64,000 nt of DNA, taken from Trichobilharzia regenti. Taxonomy: Eukaryota; Platyhelminthes; Trematoda; Strigeidida; Schistosomatidae. Positions 20,348-32,210 of the stretch are shown here, in pieces; position 1 is the first letter of the stretch; each line of letters opens with the position of its first letter. Below the pieces are notes generated by a model. The model had not been told where the DNA came from. It did not search any database and saw nothing but the letters and a program-made list of their open reading frames with translations. The position numbers and the translations under genes were made by a program. The DNA is taken from positions 95,862,319 through 95,926,318 of the forward strand of contig OX235264.1 of assembly GCA_944472135.2 (NCBI GenBank). Direction: 5' to 3'.

Positions 20348-22519
20348 TCACCACATTTGCGTTGATTTTGCTACTTCATGGGGGAGGGGGTGTTGTAGCC
20401 AGGTCAGATTCTGTTTTAGTCCATCATTCCTATTCAGGCAATTTGGATTCCACTTGATATGAAGTGCTTCTGATATTAGACGTTCTTTGTGGTTTCTGAA
20501 GTTTTTCTGGATTATTTCAATATTGTCAAAATCAATTTTGTGGCCTGATTCTATAGCATGTAGACCTATGGCTGATGATTTTTGAAGTTTTTCTAGTTCA
20601 ACTGGATTTCTTGGTGGTCGAAGAGAAGCTCTACGGTGTTCATTTCTTCTGATTTTGATTTCTCGAGATGTTTGTCCGATGTAGATCGCATCACATTCCG
20701 AGCATTTTATTTTATAGACACAATTAGATAGAGAATCTTTCGGGATTTGGTCTTTTATATGGACAAGGTTGTTTTGAAGTGTGTCCGATGTTTTGAAGAA
20801 AACTCTAATGTCGAGCTGATTGAGTACTCTTCTGATATCGTCTGACGTCTCTGCTCTATATGGAATGACGACTGTTGAAGTCCATGTTTTCGGAATGCAT
20901 TTTCGGCCATACTTAATGTCTGTGTTGATTTTGTTGATGAAGTTCGTTGGGTAGTTGTTTTGCTTGAGAGTTTCAGTGATGTTTGAAATTTCTTCTTCTT
21001 TTTCTTGCTCATCTGTTATCAGGGAGTGTGCTCGTCTAAGAAGACTTGAAACAACTGAAATCTTTGCGCTGATGGGGTGTGATGATTTGAAGTCTAAATA
21101 TTTGTTGGAGTGGGTTTTCTTCCTGAATATGGATATACTAAAATGTCCGTTTTCCTTTCTCTTAACTAGGCAGTCTAGAAATGGAAGTTCACCGATGTCT
21201 GATTCTGCTTCCGAAGTGAACTGGATTTTGGGAGATACACAGTTTATTTTCTCCAGGAATGAATTGTGTAGATCTCGTTTTAGTACTACAAAAGTATCAT
21301 CCACATATCTTAACCATATTTTAGGAGTGAGTATGCTTGAAAAGATATTATTTTCGAATTTATTCATGTAAAGATCGGCGACTATTGAGGAGACTGGTGA
21401 ACCCATAGCAACACCATTTGTCTGTCTATATAAACTCCCTTTAAATGTAAAATAATTACTTTCCAGACAGAATTTTAAGCTCTTAATTATTTCACTGGTG
21501 TCACGTGGACATCTTTTTGATAGCGTTGTATCTGATTCTAGTAGACTGGAAATGATGTCAAGACTTTCGGTAATAGGGATGCTAGTATATAGTGAGTTAA
21601 TATCACAGCTTACCATAATGTCTTCTTTATCAATTTCTCGGTGTTCTATTTGGGATTTGAAATCATATGAATTTTTTACAATATTTTGAGTGTCCTTTTG
21701 TAGTGGTTGTAGTATTGAGAGTAAGTATTTAGAAAGGTTGCATGTTGGTGAGTTGGTAAAATCTATCACTGGTCTTAGTGGAACTGTGGGTTTATGTATC
21801 TTTGGTTGACCGTAGAATCTTGAAGGTATATAAGATTTTGGTTTTAGTGTAAACCAGAGAGAATTTCCAATTTTGGGTTTCATTTCTTGAAGTAGTCTGT
21901 TTGTATTTAGTTTCATTTTGTTGAATTCGGCGGATTTCTTCTCTTCAATGAGTAAGTATGGTCTTTCAGATAGGTGTTCAATCGCTTTCTTTTCATAATC
22001 CGTTCTGTTCATTATCACAGTGACGTTCCCCTTGTCGGCCTTCGTTATGACGATGCTTTTGTCTTTCTTCAAATTTCTTAAGGCTTCATATTCTTGTTTG
22101 GTGAGATTAGATGTTATGTTTCGTTGTGTCATTAATATGTGTGATATCTTCTGACGAGCAGATTGTGATTCTTCATTGGTGAGTTGTTGTAGAGCAGGTT
22201 CAATCATAGGTGCTATTTCCTGGACCGATAATGGCTTTCTAGTTATATTGGAATTCAAACCTTTCTGTAGTAATGAGATTTCATTTTCGGTTAGTGTCTT
22301 GTCTGACATGTTATGTATGGCTCTAATATTCCTCATATCATTTGTTGAGGTTTTCTTTGGTTGTTTCTTTTCTTCGAGTTTCGAGAATTTTTGTATATGT
22401 CTTCTTTTAGTGACATTATGAAAATGAGATTCTCGTTCATTGAACAATTTTTGAAAGGATTCATAGATATGATTTGTAACAAGTAATGTTAAGCAGTCAT
22501 CTATATTTTTGATTCTCAT
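20348..22519 (-). mobile_element. PLE1: intact Penelope-like RT-GIY-YIG ORF (723 aa)
   Basis: A single uninterrupted frame. Motifs in order: KADKGNVTVIMNRTDY (about residue 165), FYGQPKIHKPTVPLRPVIDF (about 240), motif A SCDINSLYTSIPI (about 305; SYDIN in PLE2/3), motif B GVAMGSPVSSIVADLYM (about 375), catalytic WLRYVDDTFVVL (about 405), LPFLDCLVKRKENGH, and the GIY-YIG nuclease CVYKIKCSECDAIYIGQTSR (about 600-620) with a conserved basic C-terminus. It copies the element RNA and nicks target DNA. The frame stays open about 80 codons upstream of this ATG (to about 22,770, WITLSKHKCNFFHHRIFN) without another ATG, so an upstream exon or start is likely. Schistosome PLEs of this type have been called Cercyon/Perere-10, but I cannot confirm which this is. 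Confidence 0.9.
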
Positions 22520-22959
22520 TCGATAAGATTCAAGTTTGATGTTGCATATATGTATACGTTCTCGTAAAAATACTTTGGAGGTATGATTTGCAGCAAGTAT
22601 GGATTTGTGTGAATATTCAGTAGGTTTAACACGTAGTGATTTTGGAATAATTCCATTTTGTAGACAGAGTGAATTGAAAATACGATGATGAAAAAAGTTA
22701 CATTTATGTTTCGATAGAGTAATCCAGTTTTTGATTAGATTGTATACATATCCAAACCAAGTTCACTTTTAACGGTTTGAAAAAATTTAAGCATTGAGTA
22801 TATGATAGTCATTATAATAGGGGTTTCTGTATTTCCCAATGAATGAAAAAACAAAACGAGATTGTTTTTACTGACGTTTCGCTATTTAATGCTAATAGCT
22901 TTCTCAAAGTATTATTAAACCGGAATTTACCAATTTCCGAGTTAGGGGGTGAGAAAAAA
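22520..22959 (-). repeat. 5' terminal repeat/leader of PLE1, truncated at PLE2 junction
   Basis: Inverse counterpart of 25368-25820. It is identical in layout to 22930, then shows a small replacement (caatttcc for about 25 bases), resumes GAGTTAGGGGGTGAGAAAAA and ends at the start of PLE2. This is the inner edge of the palindrome. Confidence 0.7.
22869..22911 (-). ncRNA. Hammerhead-like motif, PLE1 5' repeat
   Basis: Same 43-nt fold as at 19885-19927: stem I TACT/AGTA, stem II GCTATT/AATAGC, then GAAAC-GTC. Confidence 0.4.
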
Positions 22960-24986
22960 GAGGACATATACAAAAATTCTCGAAACTCGAAGAAAAGAAA
23001 CAACCAAAGAAAACCTCAACAAATGATATGAGGAATATTAGAGCCATACATAACATGTCAGACAAGACACTAACCGAAAATGAAATCTCATTACTACAGA
23101 AAGGTTTGAATTCCAATATAACTAGAAAGCCATTATCGGTCCAGGAAATAGCACCTATGATTGAACCTGCTCTACAACAACTCACCAATGAAGAATCACA
23201 ATCTGCTCGTCAAAAGATATCACACATATTAATGACACAACGAAACATAACATCTAATCTCACCAAACAAGAATATGAAGCCTTAAGAAATTTGAAGAAA
23301 GACAAAAGCATCGTCATAACGAAAGCCGACAAGGGGAACGTCACTGTGATAATGAACAGAACGGATTATGAAAAGAAAGCGATTGAACACCTATCTGAAG
23401 GACCATACTTACTCATTGAAGAGAAGAAATCCGCCGAATTCAACAAAATGAAACTAAATACAAACAGACTACTTCAAGAAATGAAACCCAAAATTGGAAA
23501 TTCTCTCTGGTTTACACTAAAACCAAAATCTTATATACCTTCAAGATTCTACGGTCAACCAAAGATACATAAACCCACAGTTCCACTAAGACCAGTGATA
23601 GATTTCACCAACTCACCAACATACAACCTTTCTAAATACTTACTCTCGATACTACAACCACTACAAAAGGACACTCAAAATATTGTAAAAAATTCATATG
23701 ATTTCAAATCCCAAATAGAACACCGAGAAATTGATAAAGAAGACATTATGGTAAGCTATGATATTAACTCACTATATACTAGCATCCCTATTACCGAAAG
23801 TCTTGACATCATTTCCAGTCTACTAGAATCAGATACAACGCTATCACAAAGATGTCCACTGGACACCAGTGAAATAATTAAGAGCTTAAAATTCTGTCTG
23901 GAAAGTAATTATTTTACATTTAAAGGGAGTTTATATAGACAGACAAATGGTGTTGCTATGGGTTCACCAGTCTCCCCAATAGTCGCCGATCTTTACATGA
24001 ATAAATTCGAAAATAATATCTTTTCAAGCATACTCACTCCTAAAATATGGTTAAGATATGTGGATGATACTTTTGTAGTACTAAAACGAGATCTACACAA
24101 TTCATTCCTGGAGAAAATAAACTGTGTATCTCCCAAAATCCAGTTCACTTCGGAAGCAGAATCAGACATCGGTGAACTTCCATTTCTAGACTGCCTAGTT
24201 AAGAGAAAGGAAAACGGACATTTTAGTATATCCATATTCAGGAAGAAAACCCACTCCAACAAATATTTAGACTTCAAATCATCACACCCCATCAGCGCAA
24301 AGATTTCAGTTGTTTCAAGTCTTCTTAGACGAGCACACTCCCTGATAACAGATGAGCAAGAAAAAGAAGAAGAAATTTCAAACATCACTAAAACTCTCAA
24401 GCAAAACAACTACCCAACGAACTTCATCAACAAAATCAACACAGACATTAAGTATGGCCGAAAATGCATTCCGAAAACATGGACTTCAACAGTCGTCATT
24501 CCATATAGAGCAGAGACGTCAGACGATATCAGAAGAGTACTTAATCAGCTCGACATTAGAGTTTTCTTCAAAACATCGGACACACTTCAAAACAACCTTG
24601 TCCATATAAAAGACCAAATCCCGAAAGATTCTCTATCTAATTGTGTCTACAAAATAAAATGCTCGGAATGTGATGCGATCTACATCGGACAAACATCTCG
24701 AGAAATCAAAATCAGAAGAAATGAACACCGTAGAGCTTCTCTTCGACCACCAAGAAATCCAGTTGAACTGGAAAAACTTCAAAAATCATCAGCCATAGGT
24801 CTACATGCTATAGAATCAGGCCACAAAATTGATTTTGACAATATTGAAATAATCCAGAAAAACTTCAGAAACCACAAAGAACGTCTAATATCAGAAGCAC
24901 TTCATATCAAGTGGAATCCAAATTGCCTGAATAGGAATGATGGACTGAAACAGAATCTAACCTGGCTACAACACCCTCCCCCATGA
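22960..24986 (+). mobile_element. PLE2: 5'-truncated PLE copy (652 aa from first ATG)
   Basis: It begins abruptly at GACATATACAAAAATTCTCG, which is about residue 40 of the full protein. The frame is open from there; the first ATG is at 23028. It has all RT motifs (SYDINSLYTSIP, GVAMGSPVSPIVADLYM, YVDDTF) and the GIY-YIG domain. Near the end it lacks two C residues in a C run (CAACACCCTCCCCCATGA), so it stops at QHPPP, about 12 residues before the PLE1/PLE3 end (QHPLPHEVAKSTQMW). It lies head-to-head with PLE1 and in tandem with PLE3, and forms the spacer of the palindrome. Probably defective because its own 5' terminal repeat is missing. Confidence 0.9.
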
Positions 24987-25076
24987 AGTAGCAAAATCAA
25001 CGCAAATGTGGTGAGCAAGTTCACTATGTAAACACACACTACTTTCATAATTCTACACACTGACAAAATCCAACAA

Positions 25077-25258
25077 TCTACACTTGGTTTTACTATCTTT
25101 ACCAGTTCGCTAACTTGACAACAAAAAAACGACCCAGACTGACGAACGATGATCAAGTATTTCACATTCTACACTTAGTTTGGTTACCTTTACCTATTCT
25201 CCAACTTGACAACCAAAAATGACCCCAGACTAACGAACGATGATCAAGTTAGTAAACT
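25077..25258 (+). repeat. Two 91-bp tandem units in PLE2 3' UTR
   Basis: The unit starts at 25077 and again at 25168 (TCTACACTT), each ending in GACTRACGAACGATGATCAAG. The same pair occurs after PLE3 (28055 and 28146) and, inverted, after PLE1. Confidence 0.75.
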
Positions 25259-25259
25259 T

Positions 25260-25605
25260 TATTTTGATATAATAACAGATATACTATTACCTTTGATATT
25301 TGGTTTGAACGATCTTCATTGTTATTTTGACTTTCAATATGTCCTTTTAAGTTGAACTAAGTCTATATTTTTCTCACCCCCTAACTCTTTGTTATATATA
25401 TGCTGAGATTTTGTAAATTCCGGTTTAATAATACTTTGAGAAAGCTATTAGCATTAAATAGCGAAACGTCAGTAAAAACAATCTCGTTTTGTTTTTTCAT
25501 TCATTGGGAAATACAAAAACCCCTATTATAATGAATATCATATACCCAATGCCCAAATTTTTTCAAACCGTTAAAAGTGAACTTGGTTTGGATATATATA
25601 ATCTA
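25260..25605 (+). repeat. Terminal repeat shared between PLE2 and PLE3
   Basis: A direct copy recurs at 28226-28577 behind PLE3. As it lies between the PLE2 3' UTR and the PLE3 ORF, it serves as the junction repeat of a PLE tandem. It contains the hammerhead-like fold 25432-25474. Confidence 0.75.
25432..25474 (+). ncRNA. Hammerhead-like motif, PLE2/PLE3 junction repeat
   Basis: Stem I TACT (25432-25435) with AGTA (25471-25474). Core TTGAGAA (25436-25442) plus A. Stem II GCTATT (25444-25449) with AATAGC (25457-25462). GAAA (25463-25466), then CGTC. The palindromic ACGT in place of stem III would allow dimer formation. Known hammerheads have C3 and G8; here T and A could pair instead. Confidence 0.45.
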
Positions 25606-25820
25606 ATTAAAAACCGGATTACTCTATCGAAGCATAAATGTAACTTTTTTATCATCGTATTTTCAATTTACGCTGTCTGCAAAGTGGAATTATTCCCAAA
25701 TCACTACTTGTTAAACCTCCTGAATATTCACACAAATCCATACTTGCTGCAAATCATACCTCCAAAGTATTTTTACGAGAACGTATACATATATGCAACA
25801 TCAAACTTGAATCTTATCGA

Positions 25821-27992
25821 ATGAGAATCAAAAATATAGATGACTGCTTAACATTACTTGTTACAAATCATATCTATGAATCCTTTCAAAAATTGTTCAA
25901 TGAACGAGAATCTCATTTTCATAATGTCACTAAAAGAAGACATATACAAAAATTCTCGAAACTCGAAGAAAAGAAACAACCAAAGAAAACCTCAACAAAT
26001 GATATGAGGAATATTAGAGCCATACATAACATGTCAGACAAGATACTAACCGAAAATGAAATCTCATTACTACAGAAAGGTTTGAATTTCAATATAACTA
26101 GAAAGCCATTATCGGTCCAGGAAATAGCACCTATGATTGAACCTGCTCTACAACAACTCACCAATGAAGAATCACAATCTGCTCGTCAAAAGATATCACA
26201 CATATTAATGACACAACGAAACATAACATCTAATCTCACCAAACAAGAATATGAAGCCTTAAGAAATTTGAAGAAAGACAAAAGCATCGTCATAACGAAA
26301 GCCGACAAGGGGAACGTCACTGTGATAATGAACAGAACGGATTATGAAAAGAAAGCGATTGAACACCTATCTGAAGGACCATACTTACTCATTGAAGAGA
26401 AGAAATCCGCCGAATTCAACAAAATGAAACTAAATACAAACAGACTACTTCAAGAAATGAAACCCAAAATTGGAAATTCTCTCTGGTTTACACTAAAACC
26501 AAAATCTTATATACCTTCAAGATTCTACGGTCAACCAAAGATACATAAACCCACAGTTCCACTAAGACCAGTGATAGATTTCACCAACTCACCAACATAC
26601 AACCTTTCTAAATACTTACTCTCGATACTACAACCACTACAAAAGGACACTCAAAATATTGTAAAAAATTCATATGATTTCAAATCCCAAATAGAACACC
26701 GAGAAATTGATAAAGAAGACATTATGGTAAGCTATGATATTAACTCACTATATACTAGCATCCCTATTACCGAAAGTCTTGACATCATTTCCAGTCTACT
26801 AGAATCAGATACAACGCTATCACAAAGATGTCCACTTGACACCAGTGAAATAATTAAGAGCTTAAAATTCTGTCTGGAAAGTAATTATTTTACATTTAAA
26901 GGGAGTTTATATAGACAGACAAATGGTGTTGCTGTGGGTTCACCAGTCTCCCCAATAGTCGCCGATCTTTACATGAATAAATTCGAAAATAATATCTTTT
27001 CAAGCATACTCACTCCTAAAATATGGTTAAGATATGTGGATGATACTTTTGTAGTACTAAAACGAGATCTACACAATTCATTCCTGGAGAAAATAAACTG
27101 TGTATCTCCCAAAATCCAGTTCACTTCGGAAGCAGAATCAGACATCGGTGAACTTCCATTTCTAGACTGCCTAGTTAAGAGAAAGGAAAACGGACATTTT
27201 AGTATATCCATATTCAGGAAGAAAACCCACTCCAACAAATATTTAGACTTCAAATCATCACACCCCATCAGCGCAAAGATTTCAGTTGTTTCAAGTCTTC
27301 TTAGACGAGCACACTCCCTGATAACAGATGAGCAAGAAAAAGAAGAAGAAATTTCAAACATCACTGAAACTCTCAAGCAAAACAACTACCCAACGAACTT
27401 CATCAACAAAATCAACACAGACATTAAGTATGGCCGAAAATGCATTCCGAAAACATGGACTTCAACAGTCGTCATTCCATATAGAGCAGAGACGTCAGAC
27501 GATATCAGAAGAGTACTCAATCAGCTCGACATTAGAGTTTTCTTCAAAACATCGGACACACTTCAAAACAACCTTGTCCATATAAAAGACCAAATCCCGA
27601 AAGATTCTCTATCTAATTGTGTCTATAAAATAAAATGCTCGGAATGTGATGCGATCTACATCGGACAAACATCTCGAGAAATCAAAATCAGAAGAAATGA
27701 ACACCGTAGAGCTTCTCTTCGACCACCAAGAAATCCAGTTGAACTAGAAAAACTTCAAAAATCATCAGCCATAGGTCTACATGCTATAGAATCAGGCCAC
27801 AAAATTGATTTTGACAATATTGAAATAATCCAGAAAAACTTCAGAAACCACAAAGAACGTCTAATATCAGAAGCACTTCATATCAAGTGGAATCCAAATT
27901 GCCTGAAAAGGAATGATGGACTAAAACAGAATCTGACCTGGCTACAACACCCCCTCCCCCATGAAGTAGCAAAATCAACGCAAATGTGGTGA
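25821..27992 (+). mobile_element. PLE3: intact Penelope-like RT-GIY-YIG ORF (723 aa)
   Basis: The mirror-arm counterpart of PLE1 with the same length. Motif A is SYDINSLYTSIP (about residue 305), motif B GVAVGSPVSPIVADLYM (V replaces the usual M), catalytic YVDDTF (about 405), GIY-YIG at about 600-620. In the leader a base present in PLE1 is missing (TTTTTTATCATCG versus TTTTTTCATCATCG near 25,653), which breaks the N-terminal open extension seen in PLE1. A small frame at 25489-25824 overlaps the ATG by four bases and is the shifted extension. It is flanked by direct terminal repeats. It may be active or only recently inactivated. Confidence 0.9.
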
Positions 27993-28054
27993 GCAAGTTC
28001 ACTATGTATACACACACTTCTTTCATAATTCTACACACTGACAAAATCCAACAA

Positions 28055-28577
28055 TCTACACTTGGTTTTACTATCTTTACCAGTTCGCTAACTTGACAAC
28101 AAAAAAACGATCCAGACTGACGAACGACAATCAAGTATTTCACATTCTACACTTAGTTTGGTTACCTTTACCTATTCTCCAACGTGACAACCAAAAATGA
28201 CCCCAGACTAACGAACGATGTTCAAGTTAGTAAACTTTGTTTTGATATAATAACAGATATACTATACCTTTGATATTTGGTTTGAACGATCTTCATTGTT
28301 ATTTTGACTTTCAATATGTCCTTTTAAGTTGAACTAAGTCTATATTTTTTTTCTCACCCCCTAACTCTTTGTTATATATATGCTGAGATTTCGTAAATTC
28401 CGGTTTAATAATACTTTGAGAAAGCTATTAGCATTAAATAGCGAAACGTCAGTAAAAACAATCTCGTTTTGTTTTTTCATTCATTGGGAAATACAAAAAC
28501 CCCTATTATAATGACTATCATATACTCAATGCTTAAATTTTTTCAAACCGTTAAAAGTGAACTGGTTTGGATATATA
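28055..28577 (+). repeat. 3' UTR tandem units and 3' terminal repeat of PLE3
   Basis: Two 91-bp units (28055, 28146), then the pseudo-LTR (28226-28577), a direct copy of 25260-25605. Similarity to the 5' copy stops near 28577, where host sequence (tgatatatcagttatt) begins; this marks the insertion end. Confidence 0.75.
28412..28454 (+). ncRNA. Hammerhead-like motif, PLE3 3' repeat
   Basis: Same 43-nt fold as 25432-25474, with both stems fully paired. Confidence 0.4.
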
Positions 28578-28739
28578 TGATATATCAGTTATTATCTGTA
28601 TTATGTGTCAAGCTTGGAAATTTACGTTGAGCTTCCAGTATCATGATTACATTTCACAATTCAACCTCTTCATTTTATCACTACACTTGTCATCTGTCAG
28701 CCCTTCGTCTCACATTCAGCGTTCCCAATTTGTTGATAT

Positions 28740-29260
28740 TTATTGGTGTGTATTTCGTGGTAATAATATCTGGGATATACACTTTAGCTGGTTTTCTTCT
28801 ATTTTATCCTTAACTTTCACCAGTGAAGAGCGAAAAGTGTTAGTTGCAAGAAAATACACCCTTATGTTATGATCGTTAAGGATTCGCTTTATTTCATTGG
28901 ATGTTTCATTGCAGTAAGGAATCACCGCTGTACTAACCCGATTCTTATCAGCAGGTTTCGATTCATCCGTATCTTCATATTTTAAATATTTTTTTTGAAG
29001 GCTTTAGGATAATTATTTGATTCAAGAGTGGAGTAAACCAATTTTAGTTCCCTGCTGATATCTTCTTCCTCAGTAACCAGACGTTTGGCCCTGTTAATCA
29101 GACTCTTGGCCACAGTTACTTTGGTGGTAAATAGGTGAACTGAATAGTAATCTAGGTATCTATCCAAATTTGTCGGCTTTCTGAAAATGTTTATTTTAAA
29201 ATTTTCCATCTAGTTTTCTTTTTACTAGACAGTCCATTTCAATTTCGCTGAGATTTTACA
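28740..29260 (-). pseudogene. PLE-S RT C-terminal fragment (right arm)
   Basis: Mirror copy of 19080-19598, including FRKPTNLDRYLDYYSVH and IPYCNETSNEIKRILNDH on the minus strand, with the same frame breaks. Bracketed by the mirrored 61-bp repeats at about 28.71-28.77 and 30.20-30.27 kb. Confidence 0.75.
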
Positions 29261-29919
29261 AATTTAACTTTATAAATGAAATTATGTACACCTTATCTAA
29301 AAATCCTCATTTTTTCATGTCTCCTGTGTTATACTACTTCTGACCTTCGTATTGAATTGCTTTGTCTTCTTTAGGTTTATCTCATGTTTCGTCGCAAAAT
29401 TGGTTCATTTGCTTTATTTGATGTCAAGTTTATCACTCCGCTATTCGATATTTTTGTGCCGGTGAACTTCTCTCTATGTATTACTGATAAATCGTGTCCG
29501 CATCGCAAGCTGCAACCGTAGACTTTAGCAACCCTTCGTTCATCATATCAGATGATTTTAATTTTAATATCACACAGTGTAGAGCATAAATTATAGCGCA
29601 TATTCATATCAGTTTATTCACCGCGGTTGTACAATTTGCCCTGTATATATTTCCTCTATTTCTCGCTGTCTGGAACTTCCCTTTGTTGTTTTTTGCCACA
29701 TTCTATATCTCCGGTGGAGGCGTTGTGTCATTCGGATTGCAGGTGTGTGGTGTTGAATCAATAATCAAAGATTTAGAGACTAACCTCCTTCTCTCAACCT
29801 AAATATATAACTTTTTATTACTTTCACCCTGACCAACCCTGTTTTATGATTATATATAGGTAAATAAAATGTGATGGCTTTACTGTTTTCCACGTTATAT
29901 AACTCAGTGGGGTCAGACA

Positions 29920-30175
29920 ATCTGGATCTAGATAGATTTTCATATCACAACAATCCAATTGACAATGAGTTGCGTATCTGACCTATGTACTTGACCTCAC
30001 TCAAAGTCATAACGTGATATATGTTAAACTATCTTATTTTTTCTTAATTGAATCTATCAAGAAAAAGCCGAAAAAGTTGCTCTCTGATTGAGTTCGCTGG
30101 TTTAAATGCCACCCTAATTCTAGTCTCACTGAGAATCCTAAGTGAGAAATCTTATATTCCTTCTTCAAACGGCTG
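29920..30175 (-). pseudogene. PLE-S GIY-YIG fragment (right arm)
   Basis: Mirror copy of 18170-18420, with the same broken GIY-YIG region. Confidence 0.5.
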
Positions 30176-31629
30176 TACTACGCTTGATATCTGTCAGTTC
30201 TTGAGCTCACACTCAGCGTTCCCAATTTGTTGATATTTATTGGTGTGTATTTCGTGGTAATAATATTTCTCTCACACCAGCGAATGTAAATCACTACCCC
30301 ACACCCATGATGAAACTCATATTCTGTTGACTATAAATGCGCTAGTATATCACCCAGCTGTCTGTTCACATTCTGTCTTATGTTTTGAATGACTGCACAT
30401 TGTATGTGGATTCCTCTTAGTGGATTTTGACAGTCTTAACTACTAAAACACCGGTGACCACTGATTGTCCCTTTCTACGACAACGAAGCTATGCATAGCA
30501 GAATTGTATTTTATACTGCTTAGTTACCAGTCCACACAAATTCCTACGCGCTCAATTCAGAGTGGACTGAGAACTCTATTTGTCTGTGGATGAGATAACC
30601 CTCAGTTCTAAAGCCAATCACTGTGATTGTGTGGCGCCACTATTTGTTACTGAATGTAATGAGTATCAGTGGTGTAAAATTGCACTTTGCCAACCTCCAT
30701 TTCAAAACTGAAGAATAAGGATACTAGCGATGGAAGATGTCAGCTTTTCCGATAACTGTTAGCAGTGTCTTCGTGTGGCTGATTCTACATCATTGTATCG
30801 AGGGCATAGCTGTGATCCATTTTGTCCTCACGAATGATGTCATCAATTTGTCTATTTTGACTATCTCACCATCGGACAATTTGGAGAGTCATTATCGACT
30901 ACATAAACTTATGTGTAGTGTGCATTAGTTACGACAGAATATGCATGTATTGTTCATCCGTCGCCCACTTCATTCAGGTTAGACTCAGCAACCAAACTAC
31001 TGCCCTACATCCGGGTGAGTTATGGGTGTTGAAGAAAGAATTTTTCGATGAATGTTAGTTTTCTGAGTGGTGATGTCACATTTGGTGACTCTGTGCACAT
31101 TTCATTCTCATTCACCAAATAATGGAATAACGCTTGTGAGTACGTCAGATTGTTTGTCCTAGCTATCGGAACGTTACTAGTCTAAATGTGAAGGACCGGA
31201 AATGCGTGTGTTTGTAGCGATGAGTACTTGTTAACGCATTCTGGAAATCTTCCCTCCATCGCAATCAGTTTTCGCGTTGTTTGATTTCCATTCCAAATTA
31301 TCATATCCCTACAAACATTTCTCATGCCTCACCTGAGACTTCTTAACAGGTACTCATGATATTCGCTGGACTGATTCCATGTAAATGCTGACTTATCTTT
31401 GCTCAACAACGTAATATAAACAGCACAGTCGGCTGAAATCATGTGCGCAAAGCATCTGTCATTCACAGCCCATTTACATTCGGAGAAATAATAAAGCATT
31501 GTATACAACGAACAAAATTTATGAGCACTAATTCCAAAATATTGAACAGATTGTAGTTCACACAATTCACTTCACTCATTATCGCGAGAACATATGCCAA
31601 CATTTTGTGATGACATCAACGAGGATTGA

Positions 31630-32124
31630 TCATTTGCGAGACTCTTTCACCGTCTTCGTCACCTTCTTCGTAGTCGTCACATCTGACGCACCGCCTCCTA
31701 CGCTTGGTGCTCGCTCATTCGGACACGCCCAATGAACCACCTTCTTGACCAGCTTCTTCAATGTCGGAGGCAGAATGTTGAACATCTTATCCAGAACTGA
31801 GAGCGGTCACGTGTGTGTGTGCAATGGTGGAATATGACATGATGCATTGAGTATTGAGTAGTTTGTATTGCGTTTCGGCATTGTTTCCATCAGCGAAGAG
31901 GGGTGGGTTGGCGAGAAATGAAGAGAAACAGGTCATCATTATCGCGAAATAGGCACATTGACATAGACAGGAATTCAGCTGTTAACGAATCTCGTGAACT
32001 TACTTAAGCCTTGTGTTTGACTGACGAGGACGGTTAAGCAGACGAGGAGGAAGATGCCTGATAGGATTGTTAGAGAGAGAGAGAGGAGCAGTGATTTGAT
32101 TAGAATTTCGCCACTCACCTTCAT
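31630..32124 (-). pseudogene. B3: family B gene with one-base deletion in exon 2
   Basis: Exons on the minus strand are 32119-32124 (ATGAAG), 32004-32057 (only 54 nt) and 31630-31796 (167 nt). The T that begins exon 2 in all other copies is missing (CTATCAG|GCATCTTCC versus CTATCAG|TGCATCTTCC). Splicing at this acceptor shifts the frame: MKASSSSSA and then a stop within exon 2. Exon 3 and the promoter are otherwise as in B2. No alternative acceptor that restores the frame is obvious. Alternatively the missing base is a sequencing error; B2 in the left arm has it. Confidence 0.7.
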
Positions 32125-32185
32125 TCTGTGTTGATGTGAAAAGAGATAATTATGTGTAGTATTCTACCTTGGCTTATAACTGCAA

Positions 32186-32210
32186 ATATATATATATATA
32201 TATATATATT
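32186..32210. repeat. (AT)n microsatellite beside B3 promoter
   Basis: Mirror of the AT run at 16129-16151, of slightly different length. Confidence 0.85.

Larger units (their letters stand above)
13219..22959. repeat. Left arm of 9.7-kb palindrome
   Basis: Reverse-complementary to 25368-35029. The A2/A3 start codons (14078/34170) give a coordinate sum of 48248. The B2/B3 starts (16213/32124) sum to 48337 and PLE1/PLE3 ends to 48340. The shift of about 89 is explained by extra sequence at about 14724-14830 in the left arm. Identity ends abruptly at 13219, where the outer flanks become unrelated. The arm carries A2, candidate C, B2, PLE-S fragments and PLE1. Confidence 0.9.

Noticed and set aside
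20955..21371. 138-codon antisense frame opposite the PLE1 ORF (also in PLE2 and PLE3)
   Set aside because: It is the complement of conserved RT/linker codons and recurs only because the PLE copies are near-identical. No independent signals.
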